32,146 bases of DNA, taken from assembly GCA_002497985.1 (NCBI GenBank), contig DAFQ01000027.1, positions 1-32,146 of the forward strand, read 5' to 3'. The stretch comes from Euryarchaeota archaeon UBA4 (GTDB lineage: Archaea > Thermoplasmatota > Poseidoniia > Poseidoniales > Thalassarchaeaceae). Positions within the stretch are counted from its first letter, which is position 1, and the number at the start of each line of letters is the position of its first letter. The notes below the pieces were generated by a model. It ran no database searches. It was not told the DNA's origin and saw nothing but the letters and a program-made list of their open reading frames with translations. The position numbers and the translations under genes were made by a program. This document shows, in pieces, positions 1-7,815 of this stretch.

Positions 1-292
1 TCATGGCCGCAATGAACCCGTACATCAGATCGTTCGCGAAGCTTTCCGTGACTGTCTCGAAGTCCACAGATAGGATGCCCTTTCGCACGGTGTCCGTAAC
101 CGCGTCACCAGCGAAGAAAGCTCCTGCGAACTCGAATACTGCCGCTATCACGACTGCCTGCTTGAGAGTGAGCGCTCTAGAGCCGACAGAGGTACCCATT
201 GCATTAGCTACATCGTTCGCCCCAATGTTCCATGCCATGTAGGCACAAACCACCAAAGATACAACCAGAACCATCCCCATTATGGGTTCCAT
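1..292 (-). CDS. PiT-family inorganic phosphate transporter (N-terminal part, cut by window edge)
   Basis: Reading the minus strand gives a membrane protein start followed by the PiT/Pho-4 signature GANDVANAMGTSVGS, then a hydrophobic helix and the text DTVRKGILSVDFETV. This motif is characteristic of sodium- or proton-coupled inorganic phosphate permeases of the cytoplasmic membrane. Only about the first 97 residues lie in the window; the rest runs off the left edge. I chose the ATG at 292 because it opens directly into the first membrane helix. The frame stays open upstream and GTG at 337 or TTG at 340 are alternatives, which would add about 15 residues and place the start just after the stop of the upstream CcdA gene. 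That proximity suggests co-transcription with it. The family is secure; the exact start is not. Confidence 0.85.
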   Translation of the reverse strand, partial: MEPIMGMVLVVSLVVCAYMAWNIGANDVANAMGTSVGSRALTLKQAVVIAAVFEFAGAFFAGDAVTDTVRKGILSVDFETVTESFANDLMYGFIAAM

Positions 293-345
293 TGAATTGT
301 GGCGGACAACATCTAGTATATTGCTGCTATCAATCACCAAACTCT

Positions 346-1794
346 CTATCCGAGTACCAATGAAACCGTTTCAGGTTGGGTAAGGTATGCTAGAAGTCCA
401 ACTCCTGCGAACATCATCATCCAAGCCCCAGTAGCCTTGACGATCCCTGTCGATCTCTTCAGGAAGTCGAGCATCGCCTGCCTCCCCATTCCCACGAGGG
501 CGGTCACTGTGATCATCAGGATAGTGGCAGAGAGGACTAGCCCCAGCATCCCCGAGAGGAAAGCGCCGTTACCGACCACTGTAAGCCAAGCCACGAAGGG
601 GAAGACGGCCGCTGCAGTACAGTCCACCGATGCGGCGCTGTACCCGATGCCCCAGAGGAACATGTTCCTCCTAGGGGTGAACTTCTCGTCCGTCTCATCG
701 GTCTGGTACTTGTCCAGGGCCCCCTGCACCCATGTCAGGAGGTGGGAAGTCCATCCCAGAAGCATCAGCCCTCCGAGGATGATGAGAAGCCAAGCTATGC
801 CCACAGCGATGTCGTGCAGTGCCCCAGAGAGGTCTATGATCCCGTCCAGTCCGAAGATTATCCCTCCCACAGCCCCGAAGAAGGTCAGCTGACCCAGGGC
901 CGCGAAAACACCCACCTCGATTGGCTTGGGCATGCTACCTGAAATCTTCCCGGCCTCCAAGAGCTCGTCCTGCCTCATTCCTAGGTTCAGGTAGTAGGTG
1001 ATGTATGAGGGGAGGACGGGGAAGGCGCAGGGGGAGAAGTAGACCAGGATTCCTAGGAACAGACCTATCATGAACACTCCCGCCATCGAGTTATCGGGCT
1101 TCTCAATCCCGAACCTGAGCGAACCCGCATCGCCATCGTTAGCCCTCTCGATGGCGGAGTCGAATGAGTCCCAGCCATCGAGGGGCGTTCCCGTGCTCTC
1201 CTTGGCGACAGCATACCCCTCGTGATCAATAACCAGGACAAGTGGGATTGCCTGCGCGAAGTAGTGCTCCACGATGTCTCCCCTAGTCCCGTCCTCGAGG
1301 ATCACGGACTCAGGCCCCCCGTTCGCAACCGGCCATCTCATGTGCTTGTCAGAATCGAGGTCCCCGAAGGTCGAGTTGATCCTGTTGAAATCCTCGTACG
1401 CGTACCATGTGGCCACGGAGAGGGCAATCACAGGGTACTCGCCTCCGAGCCCCTCCCACTCTCCGAGATTCTGGTCAATATGCTCCTGGACGTAGTGGCA
1501 GTTGGCGCAATCCACTGCCATGAAGTCTAGGATGACCACACTACCTCGCAGGTCACTAAGACGAATCACTCCGGAATCGTCAGCTATGGAGTCGTCAATC
1601 CCCGTCCGATTCATCGAATCGACCTCGAAGTCAGGAACCACCTCGACCTCGTCACTTACGCCATATGCGGACGATGACAGCCCGAATAGGCTGAGTGACG
1701 AGTATCCTATGATGCAGAACAGGACAACGCCCACTCCGAACCCCTTCCAGGTGTCGCCCTCTCTGAGGACACCGAAGTCCAGCCTCGCATCCAT
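346..1794 (-). CDS. Thioredoxin-like / CcdA (DsbD-type) thiol-disulfide transporter fusion
   Basis: This 482-residue protein joins three parts. An N-terminal membrane anchor spans about 18-38. An extracytoplasmic thioredoxin-like domain covers about 55-220 and contains the redox motif CANC (Cys96, Cys99). A multi-helix CcdA/DsbD transmembrane domain runs from about 237 to the end. The CcdA part has the expected pair of membrane cysteines, in SPCAFP (Cys256) and SVDCTAAAVFP (Cys392). Proteins of this kind carry reducing equivalents across the membrane to cytochrome c maturation or other exported thiol proteins. In bacterial DsbD the thioredoxin domain is C-terminal, so the order here is reversed. 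The specific client is unknown. The phosphate transporter gene follows on the same strand almost at once. Confidence 0.88.
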   Translation of the reverse strand: MDARLDFGVLREGDTWKGFGVGVVLFCIIGYSSLSLFGLSSSAYGVSDEVEVVPDFEVDSMNRTGIDDSIADDSGVIRLSDLRGSVVILDFMAVDCANCHYVQEHIDQNLGEWEGLGGEYPVIALSVATWYAYEDFNRINSTFGDLDSDKHMRWPVANGGPESVILEDGTRGDIVEHYFAQAIPLVLVIDHEGYAVAKESTGTPLDGWDSFDSAIERANDGDAGSLRFGIEKPDNSMAGVFMIGLFLGILVYFSPCAFPVLPSYITYYLNLGMRQDELLEAGKISGSMPKPIEVGVFAALGQLTFFGAVGGIIFGLDGIIDLSGALHDIAVGIAWLLIILGGLMLLGWTSHLLTWVQGALDKYQTDETDEKFTPRRNMFLWGIGYSAASVDCTAAAVFPFVAWLTVVGNGAFLSGMLGLVLSATILMITVTALVGMGRQAMLDFLKRSTGIVKATGAWMMMFAGVGLLAYLTQPETVSLVLG

Positions 1795-1891
1795 ATGTGC
1801 CCGAATCGGGTCGGACTTTTGATTCCGGCGGGAGATGGTGACCTAGGTGCGTCATCATGCTTATCGTGAGAACTCAGCCCGCTTTGAAGCG

Positions 1892-1967
1892 GGGCTCGTG
1901 GTCTAGGGGTTATGACGTCGCCTTCACATGGCGAAGATCGCAGGTTCAATTCCTGCCGAGCCCACCA
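1892..1967 (+). tRNA. tRNA-Val (anticodon CAC), CCA encoded
   Basis: The acceptor stem GGGCTCG pairs perfectly with CGAGCCC. The anticodon stem TCGCC/GGCGA closes the loop TTCACAT, giving anticodon CAC (valine, codon GUG). The T-arm GCAGG-TTCAATT-CCTGC is perfect, and the discriminator A plus CCA are encoded in the gene. The gene ends one base before the stop codon of the converging deoC gene. A weak TATA-like CTTATC lies about 30 bases upstream. It differs from the tRNA-Val(UAC) at 27014 mainly in the acceptor stem and anticodon arm. Confidence 0.97.
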
Positions 1968-1968
1968 A

Positions 1969-2670
1969 TCATCCCAGAATGTCATCCAATAGCGATGACG
2001 CGCCTATCCTGAGCCTACTGGGGCCGGAGATTTCCTCGTACTGACCATTCACAATCCCGATTAGGCGAACTACATCGTCCATGACCCGAATTCCCCCTGA
2101 GAGCTTCACACCTCTTTCCTCCCCCATGGTAACAGAGTGCCTCTTGACCTCGAAAGACAGGAGCCGGGCGTCCTCGTCACTGCACGAACCCCTCTTTCCC
2201 GTACAGCTCTTTACGAAGTCAGCGCCAGCTGCTAGTGCCATTCGCGAAACAGCTCGAATGTCATGTTCGCTGAGGAGGGGCGTCTCTATGATGACCTTGA
2301 GTTTGCAACCGGGAGAACCCTCTCTCATCGAGGTGAGCAGGGAGAGCTCATGCTCACCCGGGAAGTCAGGCGAGTCCCTTGGCTCCAGGACGCAGTCTAC
2401 CTCGTCTGCACCTGAACTAACTGCATTTTCCACAGCTTCGAGGACCGATGCAGCGTCCTGCCAGCCCACGGGAAATCCGCCTGCCACCGCCGCCACCGAT
2501 ATCTCATCCTCGAGCCTCTCTCTGACGAATGCAACATGCTCGGAGAAAACGCATACTGCCGCAGGTCTGTGGAGGTTAGCCCTCTTGCACAGCTCGTCCA
2601 AGTCCGACTCCGATGCATCGTGGTCTAGGAGCGTGAGGTCCAGGATGTCTAGAACGCCCCTTGCGTCCAT
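1969..2670 (-). CDS. deoC: Deoxyribose-phosphate aldolase
   Basis: DeoC is a class I aldolase that cleaves 2-deoxyribose-5-phosphate to glyceraldehyde-3-phosphate and acetaldehyde, usually for catabolism of deoxynucleosides. The 233-residue product fits the family length. All expected catalytic residues are visible: Asp92 in EVDCVLE, the Schiff-base Lys154 in DFVKSCTGK, and Lys189 in GVKLSGG. The C-terminal phosphate-binding text RIGASSLL is also present. The start ATG at 2670 lies four bases after the serC stop, so the two genes are probably one transcript. The functional link between serC and deoC is not obvious. Family and activity are well supported. Confidence 0.93.
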   Translation of the reverse strand: MDARGVLDILDLTLLDHDASESDLDELCKRANLHRPAAVCVFSEHVAFVRERLEDEISVAAVAGGFPVGWQDAASVLEAVENAVSSGADEVDCVLEPRDSPDFPGEHELSLLTSMREGSPGCKLKVIIETPLLSEHDIRAVSRMALAAGADFVKSCTGKRGSCSDEDARLLSFEVKRHSVTMGEERGVKLSGGIRVMDDVVRLIGIVNGQYEEISGPSRLRIGASSLLDDILG

Positions 2671-2674
2671 GCTA

Positions 2675-3769
2675 TCACTGCCCGTGCCTCGACTCGAATC
2701 CCTTCATGAAGGAAACCAGCTCCTCTACGCTCTCAATCGGACAACCGTTGTACATGCTAGCCCGGATTCCTCCGACACTCCTGTGCCCCTTCAGGCCACC
2801 GAGGCCAGCCGCAGTCGCCTCATCCAGGAACACAGGCTCCAGGCTCTCATCGGCAAGTCTCCATGTCACGTTCATCAATGATCTGGAACCACTATCTGCA
2901 TGAGGGGCCCAGAAGGCGGTCCTGTCCAGCTCTCGGTAGAGGAGCGAGGCCTTTGCCCTGTTCCGATCTATGGCGCCCTCTATCCCCCCATTCCTCTCAA
3001 CCCAAGCCATGACTCTATCAAGAACGAAAATGCCGAATGTGTTGGGCGTGTTGAACATCGAACCCTTGGATACGTGCGTCTTGTAGTCCAGCATGGTCGG
3101 CAGCCCCTCCCCTATTCGGGACATGGCCCATGGGGAGAGGATGACCAGGGTCACGCCGCTCGGCCCGAGGTTCTTCTGTGCGCCCGCATAAACCAAGTCG
3201 TGGGAGGAGATATTGAGGGGGGCTCCACAGATGTCAGAGCTCGCATCTACCACCCTGGGCTTCCCCCCACTGTCAGGAAGATGGTGGAACTGGGTGCCGA
3301 AGAGCGTGTTGTTGGAGGTGTAGTGCAGGTAGTCAGCATCATCTCTGATGTCGTAGTCTCCGTTGTCTGGGACCGACTTGAAGCCTTCTGCTGAGCCATC
3401 CCACGCTACTTTCGTGTCACCAATCCTTCCTGCCTCCTTGACGGCCTTCTGGGACCATCCTCCGGTAATGAGGAAGTCAGCCTTGCCTCCATTCCCGAGA
3501 ATGTTCAGCGCGGTCATGTAGAATTGGGTGGAAGCGCCCCCCTGGAGGAACAGGACGTGATAGTCATCAGGTACTGAAAGAACCCTCCTCACCCTCTCTT
3601 CGGCCGAATCAATCACGTTCTGGAACACATCGCTCCTGTGCGACACCTCCAACAACCCGAAACCGCTTCCCATTAGGTCGGGTAGCGCCTCTGCCACCTC
3701 ATTGACCACCTCTAAGGGCAGTACTGCGGGCCCCGCACCGAAATTGTGTACCCGGCCCGCTCCGGTCAT
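2675..3769 (-). CDS. serC: Phosphoserine aminotransferase
   Basis: SerC is a PLP-dependent class V aminotransferase that converts 3-phosphohydroxypyruvate to O-phosphoserine with glutamate as donor. The family hallmarks are present: NFGAGPAVLP at the N-terminus, EVSHRS, the cofactor loop FLQGGAS, and the PLP lysine (about residue 199) in YAGAQKNLGPSG. From ATG 3769 the protein has 364 residues, as expected. A GTG at 3787 would add six residues and is less likely. The gene is divergent from pdxT, which makes PLP, the cofactor of this enzyme, and it precedes deoC. An HAD phosphatase at 29554 could supply the next serine-pathway step; no serA is in the window. Confidence 0.93.
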   Translation of the reverse strand: MTGAGRVHNFGAGPAVLPLEVVNEVAEALPDLMGSGFGLLEVSHRSDVFQNVIDSAEERVRRVLSVPDDYHVLFLQGGASTQFYMTALNILGNGGKADFLITGGWSQKAVKEAGRIGDTKVAWDGSAEGFKSVPDNGDYDIRDDADYLHYTSNNTLFGTQFHHLPDSGGKPRVVDASSDICGAPLNISSHDLVYAGAQKNLGPSGVTLVILSPWAMSRIGEGLPTMLDYKTHVSKGSMFNTPNTFGIFVLDRVMAWVERNGGIEGAIDRNRAKASLLYRELDRTAFWAPHADSGSRSLMNVTWRLADESLEPVFLDEATAAGLGGLKGHRSVGGIRASMYNGCPIESVEELVSFMKGFESRHGQ

Positions 3770-3849
3770 GCTTAGACGTACAATCACCGGTCTTTCAGCC
3801 CATCGGAAGACACGATAGGGTTCATCTCCACTAGTCGAGACGCTAGGGC

Positions 3850-4449
3850 GTGCTACGTATCGGTCTAGTCATGCTGCAGGGGGCCCGCCATGCGCATATG
3901 GCAGCACTTGAGGCGGCATCCGAGCATTCCGGCATTCAGATAGATGTCCATGAGATAAGGAAGCTAACTGATCTGCAATCATACGATCCGCATGCATTGG
4001 TACTTCCAGGGGGTGAATCGACTACAATGAGACTTACTGGGCTTGACCAGTCATCCAGTCTCCTTCCGGGGCTTTTCCACTGGATTAGGGACAATCCATC
4101 ACGACCGGTCCTTGGGACCTGTGCCGGGGCAATCCTTCTCTCGGACCCTCAGGACGGGGGCGCCCCTCTCGTCGATGCAATGATTGACCGTAATGCCTAT
4201 GGAAGGCAATCAGACTCTTTCCAGGACTCTGTCTTCTCACCACTCCTCGGCAGAGAGTTCCCTGGGGTTTTCATCAGGGCACCAAAGTTCACATCTCATG
4301 CCTCCGGGGTTTCAGCTATGCACGGTGAGGAGGTAGTTGGGGTAATGAGCGGAAACGTCCTAGCATTGACGTTCCACCCGGAATTGTCCGGTGACTCGGG
4401 ATTCCACACTTGGCTTTTGGAGACGGCATCTAAGGAGGGGATGAAATGA
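3850..4449 (+). CDS. pdxT: Pyridoxal 5'-phosphate synthase glutaminase subunit PdxT
   Basis: PdxT is a class I glutamine amidotransferase that hydrolyses glutamine and channels ammonia to PdxS in DXP-independent PLP synthesis. The 199-residue product has the oxyanion strand LPGGESTTM, the nucleophile Cys91 in GTCAGAIL, the PdxT-specific RNAYGRQ, and the His175/Glu177 pair in HPEL. The start is GTG at 3850; it gives the canonical N-terminal LRIGLVMLQGARHAH. The stop overlaps the start of the next gene by four bases (ATGA), indicating translational coupling with the radical SAM gene. The partner pdxS is not in the window. The divergent serC encodes a PLP enzyme. Confidence 0.93.
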   Translation: MLRIGLVMLQGARHAHMAALEAASEHSGIQIDVHEIRKLTDLQSYDPHALVLPGGESTTMRLTGLDQSSSLLPGLFHWIRDNPSRPVLGTCAGAILLSDPQDGGAPLVDAMIDRNAYGRQSDSFQDSVFSPLLGREFPGVFIRAPKFTSHASGVSAMHGEEVVGVMSGNVLALTFHPELSGDSGFHTWLLETASKEGMK

Positions 4450-5582
4450 GTGCTATCCCACAGTTTTCAGTAGAGGCAGAGGTCGCAGATCTAGCCGACT
4501 GCGAGGGCTGTATTCAGTGCCAGATGGGCAGTAAACTAGTCCTCTTCATTACGGGAAATTGCCATTGGAGGTGTGACTACTGCCCACTCTCGGAGACCCG
4601 GCGAGACATCGACTTCATGTACGCGAATGAGAGGCCCTGCGAGTCATTCGATGAAGTAATTGAGGAAGCGCGGGCCATGAGGGCAACAGGCGCAGGAATT
4701 ACCGGGGGCGACCCCCTGATGGCCAAGGACAGGTCACTAGAGGGAATCAGGGCCCTGAAGGAAGAGTTCGGCCCCGGATTTCACATCCACATGTACACGA
4801 GCATACCATTCCGCCCAGAGTGGGCTTCCGACTTTGCCGATGCTGGCCTCGATGAGATAAGATTCCACTTCCTAGACCTTGAGTCAGAGCAGTATGAGGG
4901 CACGATATCAGCCTGCTCAGAGGCGGGCATTTTAACTGGCGTGGAACTCCCATGTGAGCCAGACAAGGGAGCGGAACTGATGCAGATTCTTGAAGACCTC
5001 AGGGGGTTCGATGTCAGCTTCTTGAATCTGAATGAATTGGAGATAACCGTTGGGAACCATGACAATATGGAACTCAGGGGATTCAACTTGTCCACGGAGA
5101 TAACGGCAGGCGCTGAAGGCTCAGCAGAACTCGCCCAGTCACTAAGGGATAGGGTCATGGCAGCATCGATAGGGGCAAAGGATCCTATGGATGGAGAAGT
5201 AAGGGAGCCATACGGTTTCCACCTGAAGTACTGCACTTCGGTCTACAAGGATGCTGGCCAGATGAGGAGGAGGTTCATGAGGAGGGGCGAGGCAACTATT
5301 GCACCCCATGAGTCACTGAGTGAGGATGCGACCTTGGTCTTCGGGGCCGTCTACTCGAAGCCCGAGGACCACTCCAATTGGATAGACGATATTTCTGAGT
5401 TCACTGAACTGCCTAGGAGGTTCATGCACTATGACCGGGAAGAGGGCAGGATAGAGGTCCCCGTGCCTATCGCAGAGCTAATCTCAGAGGAAGTGGACGC
5501 TCCCGTTGCAGTCATCGAAGTCACGCCAACTTTCGATAGAACCGAAGTCATGCTAGTTTGGCTCAACGAACACAGGCCTTGA
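4446..5582 (+). CDS. Radical SAM protein, COG2108-like (uncharacterised)
   Basis: A 378-residue radical SAM enzyme. The Fe4S4/AdoMet motif CxxxCxxC is Cys39-Cys43-Cys46 (CHWRCDYC), preceded by the strand LVLFITGN and followed by the SAM-binding ITGGDPL at about 85-91. A second cysteine group, Cys19, Cys22 and Cys25 (CEGCIQC), lies just before the core and may bind another cluster or metal. The overall pattern matches my memory of the archaeal COG2108 proteins, described only as related to pyruvate-formate-lyase activases; their substrate is unknown. The four-base overlap with pdxT implies a coupled operon. A gene for the Fe-S nuclease follows 46 bases later. I assign the superfamily with confidence and the subfamily with moderate confidence. 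Confidence 0.85.
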   Translation: MSAIPQFSVEAEVADLADCEGCIQCQMGSKLVLFITGNCHWRCDYCPLSETRRDIDFMYANERPCESFDEVIEEARAMRATGAGITGGDPLMAKDRSLEGIRALKEEFGPGFHIHMYTSIPFRPEWASDFADAGLDEIRFHFLDLESEQYEGTISACSEAGILTGVELPCEPDKGAELMQILEDLRGFDVSFLNLNELEITVGNHDNMELRGFNLSTEITAGAEGSAELAQSLRDRVMAASIGAKDPMDGEVREPYGFHLKYCTSVYKDAGQMRRRFMRRGEATIAPHESLSEDATLVFGAVYSKPEDHSNWIDDISEFTELPRRFMHYDREEGRIEVPVPIAELISEEVDAPVAVIEVTPTFDRTEVMLVWLNEHRP

Positions 5583-5628
5583 TTGGGTCACGTTGGGTTG
5601 ATATGGCCCCGACCTCCGTTGTTCAGCA

Positions 5629-7473
5629 GTGCCAGTCAGAACCGCGGAACCCGGAGACCACTCAGTAAATCCCTACAGGAGGCTTTCAGCCTCCCAGATG
5701 GTCACATGGCAGGCATGTCCAAGGCTATGGTATTACAATTACATTCCAAAGCTACGCGGCCCATTACCTCCTCAGATAATCAGGGGGAACGCGGCGGAAT
5801 CATGCATTTCCAGAGTCTTGAGGGACTCCCCCTCCTTGGTTCCAGCCAACTCGGGAGATATCCTCAAGTCTCCGATATTGGAAGATGGTAAGCCGGCTTA
5901 CGACTTTGAGGAACTGTGGCCCGCCCCTTCTTTGCTCACCCTAGGAGAAACAGAGTGGCCAGATAGCAGGAAATCCCTCGAGGAATGGGCACTGTCCCGT
6001 GCGGATGCTCACTTCCAGTCATGCTGGGATTCTGCAGTGGCGGATTGGGAGTCCATCTCCAACCGAATTGGAGATTCGGAAGGGGCGAACGAGCAGGAAT
6101 GCAGAGATATGGTGACCAATGGAATACTCATGCACATAGATCAGGTAGAATCCTGTCTGAAGGCGCGAGGCGGACCCTCAATAGACTCCTGGAGGGACGG
6201 CTCGGGTAGGCATGATTGGCCCGCTCCCGATGGCTTCCCACGAGTTTGGGTAGAGCCACACCCATGCGCGCAACCCCTTGGATCCGAGATATCTTGGTGC
6301 GAGGCCTGGGAAGTTTCACGTCCGTGGTTCGTCGATCCCGACGCCGGCTCCTTTACCCAGACCACTGCACATCCGGAAGGATGGTTCCAAGGCGAGTACG
6401 ACTTAGTTTACAGATGGACTGGAAGGCCATCGGTCATTGACATTAAGGCATCAATAGGAAAGGGAGACAGATCAGGCGGATATGTCGAACAACTGAGGCT
6501 TTACGCATGGCTTTGGTGGGAAACTCACAACAGATCCGAGGAAGTAGAGTCATTGGGGATTTGGTATCTCGGACCCGGTTCAGTGAAAGAGGTACCCTTA
6601 CCAACATCCGGTGAATTGCACGATTATGGCAGTCAGTTGAAGGATATCTACACCCTGATACATGCCAATGACCCAAGTATCGAGGAATGCCCCGCCGAGC
6701 CATCGCCACTGAGGTACTTCGACGTGGGTGGAAAGCCATCCAAAGTTCCCATCGATCCAAATCCCCTGGCTAGGTGCGTCAAATGTGATTTACGAGGAAT
6801 CTGTGAGAATGGTGAACACGAACTCGAACTCCCTCTCGAGAGTCGGATTGAGAGATTCGGACATGCATGGCCTATCACTCAGATAGGTTCTCTGAAGACT
6901 AGGGTAAATGCGACTGGAACGGTCTCAGGTCTGAGAGGGCCAAGACTAGAGGACGATGGGTCCATAGAACTCTCATTCAAGCTCTTAGATGGATATGACA
7001 GAGCAAAGGTCCGACCATCTAGGTACGGCGCCCCCAAGATCGTTACAAGATCGATTTCAGATGGGAGCAGGGTCATTGTAGAGGGTGCGATACCTTCTGT
7101 TTGGAGGGGCGAGATGGTTCTTGAACTGGATGATAAATCATCGATATCAATAGCAGGAGAGGAAGTATCGGAGCCAATTGTGGAGATTGAGACAAGAATC
7201 AGTGTAATTGGTAGGATATGGTCAGTTGATGCATTTCCAACAGGGGTCGGGACATCTAGGTGGTCAGTGACGCTTCTGGACAAGTCTGGCTCGGCGGGTG
7301 CTGTGGCATTCAAGCAATTCATCCCAGTCACTGCTGCCAGCATGCGTAGGGGGGATGAGATAGCTATCCTCAATGGAGAGGTGGGCGAGTTCAATGGCCG
7401 TCCGCAAGTCAAGATCGGGCCCAACACCAGGGTAGTCCCCCTGAGGTCATCTGATGACTTACCAGAATATTGA
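5629..7473 (+). CDS. RecB/Cas4-like PD-(D/E)XK Fe-S nuclease with C-terminal OB-folds
   Basis: This 614-residue protein begins with ASQMVTWQACPRLWYY, the Cas4/AddB-type N-terminus supplying Cys30. The nuclease core has Asp258 (GEYDLV), the Asp271-Ile-Lys273 motif (VIDIKAS) and the RecB-type QxxxY motif (EQLRLYAW, Gln288/Tyr292). Three more cysteines, Cys383, Cys386 and Cys392 (CVKCDLRGIC), complete a likely Fe4S4 cluster. Residues about 415-605 look like two tandem OB-folds. The second has RPA-like text (SVIGRIWSVDA, RWSVTLLDKSG, EFNGRPQVKIG). I infer a single-stranded-DNA-binding exonuclease in repair or recombination. The GTG at 5629 is used as start; ATG further in would cut into Cys30. 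The stop codon directly abuts the 3' end of the opposing tRNA-Ser gene. No helicase or cas gene is nearby. Confidence 0.82.
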   Translation: MPVRTAEPGDHSVNPYRRLSASQMVTWQACPRLWYYNYIPKLRGPLPPQIIRGNAAESCISRVLRDSPSLVPANSGDILKSPILEDGKPAYDFEELWPAPSLLTLGETEWPDSRKSLEEWALSRADAHFQSCWDSAVADWESISNRIGDSEGANEQECRDMVTNGILMHIDQVESCLKARGGPSIDSWRDGSGRHDWPAPDGFPRVWVEPHPCAQPLGSEISWCEAWEVSRPWFVDPDAGSFTQTTAHPEGWFQGEYDLVYRWTGRPSVIDIKASIGKGDRSGGYVEQLRLYAWLWWETHNRSEEVESLGIWYLGPGSVKEVPLPTSGELHDYGSQLKDIYTLIHANDPSIEECPAEPSPLRYFDVGGKPSKVPIDPNPLARCVKCDLRGICENGEHELELPLESRIERFGHAWPITQIGSLKTRVNATGTVSGLRGPRLEDDGSIELSFKLLDGYDRAKVRPSRYGAPKIVTRSISDGSRVIVEGAIPSVWRGEMVLELDDKSSISIAGEEVSEPIVEIETRISVIGRIWSVDAFPTGVGTSRWSVTLLDKSGSAGAVAFKQFIPVTAASMRRGDEIAILNGEVGEFNGRPQVKIGPNTRVVPLRSSDDLPEY

Positions 7474-7559
7474 TGGCGCCGAGAGAGGGATTTGAACCCC
7501 CGCGTCCAATGGACAGTGGATTTCGAATCCACCGCAATACCGGGCTATGCGATCTCGGC
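7474..7559 (-). tRNA. tRNA-Ser (anticodon CGA), CCA encoded
   Basis: On the minus strand the acceptor stem GCCGAGA pairs with TCTCGGC, followed by discriminator G and an encoded CCA. The anticodon stem GTGGA/TCCAC closes the loop TTCGAAA, giving anticodon CGA (serine, codon UCG). A long variable arm follows, as expected for a type II serine tRNA, and the T-arm is GGGGG-TTCAAAT-CCCTC with one G-U pair. The gene touches the stop codon of the nuclease gene with no spacer, in convergent orientation. Confidence 0.96.
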
Positions 7560-7614
7560 AGCAGATGCGCCACCTGCGAATCAGACATAAGGCTGACTGG
7601 CCTGCCATAGCATA

Positions 7615-7815
7615 ATGAGGGTCGAGGTCGAATACTCGGGTCAAGTCCACATAGTCGAATCCGATGACCCCATTTCCGTTTCAGATGTATTGAGTAGGCT
7701 GAGCATACCCCCGTCTACCGTCCTCGCAGTTTTCGGAGATACGATCATCCCTCACACATCTATCATCAATGATGATACCAAGCTGGAACTGGTAATCGTC
7801 TCATCTGGGGGATAG
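7615..7815 (+). CDS. Small ubiquitin-like sulfur-carrier/SAMP-type protein ending in Gly-Gly
   Basis: A 66-residue protein with the size and strand pattern of the ThiS/MoaD/Urm1 beta-grasp family. It begins MRVEVEYSG, has a central helix SVSDVLSRL, and ends ELVIVSSGG. A C-terminal Gly-Gly is the site that E1-like enzymes adenylate in sulfur carriers and in archaeal SAMP protein modifiers. Whether it serves tRNA thiolation, thiamine or molybdopterin synthesis, or protein tagging cannot be told from the sequence. The last 15 bases overlap the converging pepE gene. A second, MoaD-like carrier lies at 30305. No E1-like gene is in the window. Confidence 0.82.
   Translation: MRVEVEYSGQVHIVESDDPISVSDVLSRLSIPPSTVLAVFGDTIIPHTSIINDDTKLELVIVSSGG

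Noticed and set aside
2081..2881. Long plus-strand frame of 266 codons opposite deoC and serC
   Set aside because: It is antisense to two genes with complete catalytic motifs and is Ser/Thr-rich without motifs, as expected for a shadow frame.
5629..7473. Reading the nuclease as a CRISPR Cas4
   Set aside because: No repeats, spacers or other cas genes are present, and the long OB-fold tail is not Cas4-like.
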